From an uncultured Eubacteriales bacterium (GTDB taxonomy: Bacteria > Bacillota > Clostridia > Oscillospirales > Oscillospiraceae), in contig CABRZO010000161.1 in the NCBI GenBank assembly GCA_902475455.1, positions 1-5,508 on the forward strand: a stretch of 5,508 nt of DNA, given 5' to 3'. The translations under genes and the position numbers were made by a program. The notes below the pieces were generated by a model. The model saw nothing but the letters and a program-made list of their open reading frames with translations. It searched no databases and was not told the origin of the DNA. Below are positions 2,839-5,508 of this stretch, piece after piece (the stretch's first letter is position 1; every line of letters starts with the position of its first letter).

Positions 2839-5508
2839 AGCAGAAACTCACCCATCAGGAGCGCAGCTGGATTTTATACGACGTGGGCAACTCTGCCTTT
2901 ACCCTGCTGATCGCCACCATCTTGCCCATCTATTTCAATGCCCTGGCCCAGGGGGCCGGGCTGTCCTCGGTGACCTATCTGGCCTACTGGGGCTACGCCG
3001 CCTCCATCGCCACCCTGGTGGTGGCGGTCAGCGGCCCCATTCTGGGGGCCATCTCCGACGGCAAGGGCAGAAAAAAGCCCATCTTCCTGGCCACCATTCT
3101 GATCGGCGCCCTGGGCTGCCTCTGTCTGGGGCTGGCAAGGCAGTGGCTGGCCTTTCTGGCGGTGTTCGTGGTGGCCAAGGTGGGGTACTCCCTGAGTCTC
3201 ATCCTCTATGACTCATGCTCACCGATGTCACCCCCCACGAGCGGGATGGACAACGTGTCCTCCCAGGGCTATGCCTGGGGCTATATCGGCAGCTGCCTGC
3301 CCTTCCTGGTCTGCCTGGGGCTGGTGCTGGGGGCTGGATTTCTGGGGCTGAGCACCACCACCGCCATGACCCTGGCCTTCATCATTGTGGCGGTATGGTG
3401 GGTGGGCTCCTCCCTGCCCCTGCTGCGCTGCTACCGGCAGCGGCACTATGTGCCCCCCAAGGCCGTCTCCGTGGGCTCCACCTTCTCCCAGCTGGGCCAG
3501 TCCCTCCGGGAGATTTCCAAGGACAAGACAGTATTTCTGTTCCTGATCGCCTTTTTCTTCTACATCGACGGCGTCTACACCATCATCGACATGGCCACCG
3601 CCTACGGCTCCGCCCTGGGGCTGGACACCACCGGGCTGCTGCTGGCCCTGCTGGTGACCCAGATTGTGGCCTTCCCCAGCGCCATCTGCATCGGCCGGCT
3701 GGCCCGGAAGTTCTCCTCCGTCAGCCTGATTTCCATCTGCATTGTGGCCTACTTCGGCATCGCCGTCTTTGCCTTCTTCCTCAGCAACATCTACCAGTTC
3801 TGGATGCTGGCGGTGCTGGTGGGGCTGTTCCAGGGAGGCATTCAGGCCCTGTCCCGGTCCCACTTCGCCAAGCTGATTCCGGCGGCCAAATCCGGAGAGT
3901 ATTTCGGGCTGCTGGACATCTGCGGCAAAGGGGCCTCCCTGCTGGGCACCACAGTGGTCAGTCTGATCTCCCAGGCCACCGGCAGCGCCAATCTGGGTGT
4001 CGGCGCCATTGCCATCTTCTTCCTCATCGGCCTGGTGCTCTTCCGGCTGTCCGCCAAGGCCAAATCCCCCGCCCACCAGAGTTTCCCCGGGGAGCCGGAG
4101 GTCGCTCTGCCCCCCATGCCGGAGCTCTACCGGAACCGGGAGCTGTCCTGGCTGAAATTCAACCAGCGGGTGCTGGAGGAGGGGGCCAAAAAGACGGTGC
4201 CCCTCTGCGAGCGACTGTCCTTCGTGTCCATCTACCAGAGCAATCTGGACGAGTTTTTCATGGTGCGGGTGGGATCACTGATTGACCAGGCCTCCCTGGA
4301 CCACACCATCCGGGAGAACAAGACCAATCTGACCCCCCAGGAACAGATCGACGCCATCCTGGCCCAGGTACGGCTGCTCAACGGCCGGAAGGACGAGATC
4401 TATGAGGATCTGATGGCCCGGCTCAAAAAGCAAGGGGTCCGGCTGGTGGATTTCAAGGCCCTGACCCCGGAGGAGAGCCGGAAACTGGAGGGCTACTTTA
4501 CCGCCCAGATCCTGCCTCTGCTCTCCCCGGTCATCATTGGCCGCCGCCAGCGCTTCCCCTTCCTGCGCAACAAGGAGATCTATGCCGCCGCAGTACTGGA
4601 GCGAAAGGCCGGCAAGGAAAAAATGGGCATTGTATCCTGCGCCGCCGGCGTCTTCCCCCGGCTCATTGACGTGGGGGGCGACGGACGCGCCTTCATGCTC
4701 TCCGAGGAGCTGATCCTGCACTTCATTCCCCAGGTCTTTCCCGGCTATCAGGTGAAATCCAAGTCGCTGATCCGGGTCACCCGCAACGCCGACATCGACG
4801 CCGACGCCCTCTACGATGAGGATCTGGACTACCGGGAATTCATGGCGGACCTGATGAAAAAGCGCCGCCGGCTGGCCCCGGTGCGGCTGGAGCTGTCCCG
4901 GGCCCTGGATGACGAGATTATCGATGCCCTCTGCGAGGCCCTGGAGATGGAACGGGCCGGGGTGTTCCGCAACAACACCCCTCTGGACCTGTCCTTCCTG
5001 TTCCAGCTCCAGGATACCCTGCGGCAGCATCAGGATCTGTTCTATCCCCGGCGGGTGCCCCAGAAGTCCGGCCAGTTCCGGCCCGGGGAGCCCATCATGC
5101 CCCAGATCCGGGAGAAGGATAAGCTGCTCTGCTTCCCCTTTGAACGCATCAAGCCCTTTATCACCCTGCTCCGGGAGGCCGCCAACGACCCCATGGTGGT
5201 GTCCATCAAGATCACCCTCTACCGGGTGGCCCAGCGCAGCGAGATCATTGAGGCCCTCACCGAGGCCGCCGAGAACGGCAAGGACGTGGTGGCCCTGGTG
5301 GAGCTGAAGGCCCGGTTCGACGAGGAGAACAACATCGAGTGGTCCCGGCATCTGGAGGAGGCGGGCTGCAACGTGATCTACGGCCTCAACGGCTACAAGG
5401 TCCACTCCAAGCTCTGCCTCATCACCCGGATGGGTGAGGATGGCACCGAGTATTACACCCAGGTGGGCACCGGCAACTACAACGAAAAGACCGCCCGCCA
5501 ATACACCG
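2835..5508 (+). CDS. ppk1: Fusion protein: UMF1/Atg22-like MFS transporter joined to polyphosphate kinase 1 (3' end outside window)
   Basis: I translated this frame codon by codon; it has no stop from 2835 to the window end (891 complete codons). Residues 1-412 form an MFS transporter of the UMF1/Atg22-like type, with the start signature SWILYDVGNSAF (11-22), the helix 2-3 loop GAISDGKGRKKP (71-82) and about 12 hydrophobic helices, putting the C-terminus in the cytoplasm. After a 15-residue linker, PPK1 begins at residue 428. Its N domain (428-528) contains RELSWLKFNQRVL and NLDEFFMVRV; the head domain (about 529-743) contains RFPFLRNKEIY; the C1 domain starts near 744. R797 (ITLYRVA), R827 (ELKARFDEENNI) and H857 (YKVHSKL) match E. 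coli R375, R405 and the phosphorylated H435, with one constant offset. The C2 domain lies beyond the window. PPK1 makes polyphosphate from ATP. Transport substrate unknown. Residues 128-137 are read out of the ancestral frame. Confidence 0.9.
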   Translation, partial: MKQKLTHQERSWILYDVGNSAFTLLIATILPIYFNALAQGAGLSSVTYLAYWGYAASIATLVVAVSGPILGAISDGKGRKKPIFLATILIGALGCLCLGLARQWLAFLAVFVVAKVGYSLSLILYDSCSPMSPPTSGMDNVSSQGYAWGYIGSCLPFLVCLGLVLGAGFLGLSTTTAMTLAFIIVAVWWVGSSLPLLRCYRQRHYVPPKAVSVGSTFSQLGQSLREISKDKTVFLFLIAFFFYIDGVYTIIDMATAYGSALGLDTTGLLLALLVTQIVAFPSAICIGRLARKFSSVSLISICIVAYFGIAVFAFFLSNIYQFWMLAVLVGLFQGGIQALSRSHFAKLIPAAKSGEYFGLLDICGKGASLLGTTVVSLISQATGSANLGVGAIAIFFLIGLVLFRLSAKAKSPAHQSFPGEPEVALPPMPELYRNRELSWLKFNQRVLEEGAKKTVPLCERLSFVSIYQSNLDEFFMVRVGSLIDQASLDHTIRENKTNLTPQEQIDAILAQVRLLNGRKDEIYEDLMARLKKQGVRLVDFKALTPEESRKLEGYFTAQILPLLSPVIIGRRQRFPFLRNKEIYAAAVLERKAGKEKMGIVSCAAGVFPRLIDVGGDGRAFMLSEELILHFIPQVFPGYQVKSKSLIRVTRNADIDADALYDEDLDYREFMADLMKKRRRLAPVRLELSRALDDEIIDALCEALEMERAGVFRNNTPLDLSFLFQLQDTLRQHQDLFYPRRVPQKSGQFRPGEPIMPQIREKDKLLCFPFERIKPFITLLREAANDPMVVSIKITLYRVAQRSEIIEALTEAAENGKDVVALVELKARFDEENNIEWSRHLEEAGCNVIYGLNGYKVHSKLCLITRMGEDGTEYYTQVGTGNYNEKTARQYT
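3213..3245 (+). other. Segment between two compensating 1-base indels in the transporter
   Basis: In the working frame residues 127-137 read SCSPMSPPTSG, unlike the family. Shifting frame by one, the bases from 3215 read MLTDVTPHER, which fits the conserved loop after helix 4 (YDS-MLTDVTPHER-MDNVSSQGYAWGYIGS, split here between frames). The simplest explanation is loss of one C at TC(C)ATG near 3214 and gain of one G in the GGG at 3243-3245. Both changes are homopolymer-length changes. The overall frame is restored, so the protein is not truncated. Confidence 0.8.
4116..5508 (+). other. ppk1: PPK1 module of the fusion, with a weak possible internal start at 4116
   Basis: Methionine 428 (ATG 4116) lies exactly where a free-standing PPK1 would begin (MPELYRNRELSW). 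The nearest Shine-Dalgarno-like string, GGAGG at 4096-4100, is 15 bases away, which is too far for efficient initiation. The intervening bases are C-rich. Most product should therefore be the fusion, with a minor free kinase possible. The module is incomplete: the window ends soon after the GTGNYNEKTA motif of C1, before the second catalytic histidine domain. Confidence 0.6.

Noticed and set aside
3228..4076. 282-codon minus-strand open frame opposite the transporter
   Set aside because: It is low-complexity (Gly, Gln, His, Asp) with no recognisable domain, again an antisense shadow of a GC-biased gene.
3215..4285. Long plus-strand frame of 356 codons overlapping the transporter
   Set aside because: Only its first 10 codons (MLTDVTPHER) are meaningful, being the ancestral transporter frame between the two indels; the rest is a Gly/Pro/Ala/Arg-rich shadow of the real frame.
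4275..5501. 408-codon minus-strand open frame opposite PPK1
   Set aside because: Its His/Gly/Gln/Leu-rich composition and lack of motifs match an antisense shadow created by strong G/C third-position bias; PPK1 motifs on the plus strand are unambiguous.

Overview
This is a GC-rich window whose codons strongly prefer G or C at the third position. The gene families, the strong AGGAGG-type ribosome binding sites and the operon style point to a Firmicute. An Oscillospiraceae-like gut Clostridium is my best guess, made from protein flavour and not from any marker gene.

Left part (1-1300), minus strand. A YhcH/YjgK/YiaL (DUF386) sugar-associated protein (41-511) and the RNA 2',3'-cyclic phosphodiesterase ThpR (664-1200) are each preceded by their own recognisable promoter, so they are probably separate transcription units. 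The DUF386 promoter has a perfect 7-bp inverted repeat lying across its spacer and core elements, which is a good candidate operator. A possible next gene begins at the extreme left edge.

Middle part (1292-2013). This stretch is gene-poor. It holds a symmetrical A/T-tailed hairpin (1292-1321, a terminator usable in either direction), a convincing small Cys-rich protein on the minus strand (1589-1783), and two or three doubtful micro-ORFs, one of them a Cys-rich reading frame interrupted by an amber codon. The last 230 bases hold the leader of the right-hand operon.

Right part (2014-5508), plus strand. A PF00882-type zinc-dependent phospholipase C homologue (2014-2838) overlaps by ATGA the start of a very large gene (2835 to beyond the window). 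That gene is one uninterrupted reading frame. It joins a 12-helix UMF1/Atg22-like MFS transporter (residues 1 to about 412) directly to a polyphosphate kinase 1 (residues about 428 onward), with the PPK1 active-site histidine and both arginines present. The window ends inside the PPK1 C1 catalytic domain. A transporter fused to a polyP synthase is the most striking content here. It suggests polyphosphate synthesis tethered to the membrane and perhaps coupled to transport, formally reminiscent of the eukaryotic VTC complex, which both makes and translocates polyP. The co-transcribed phospholipase C homologue could supply phosphate esters, but this link is only inferred.

The transporter half also carries a short segment (3213-3245) read in the wrong frame between two compensating 1-base indels. 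It is either a sequencing artefact or a real lesion in a conserved loop.
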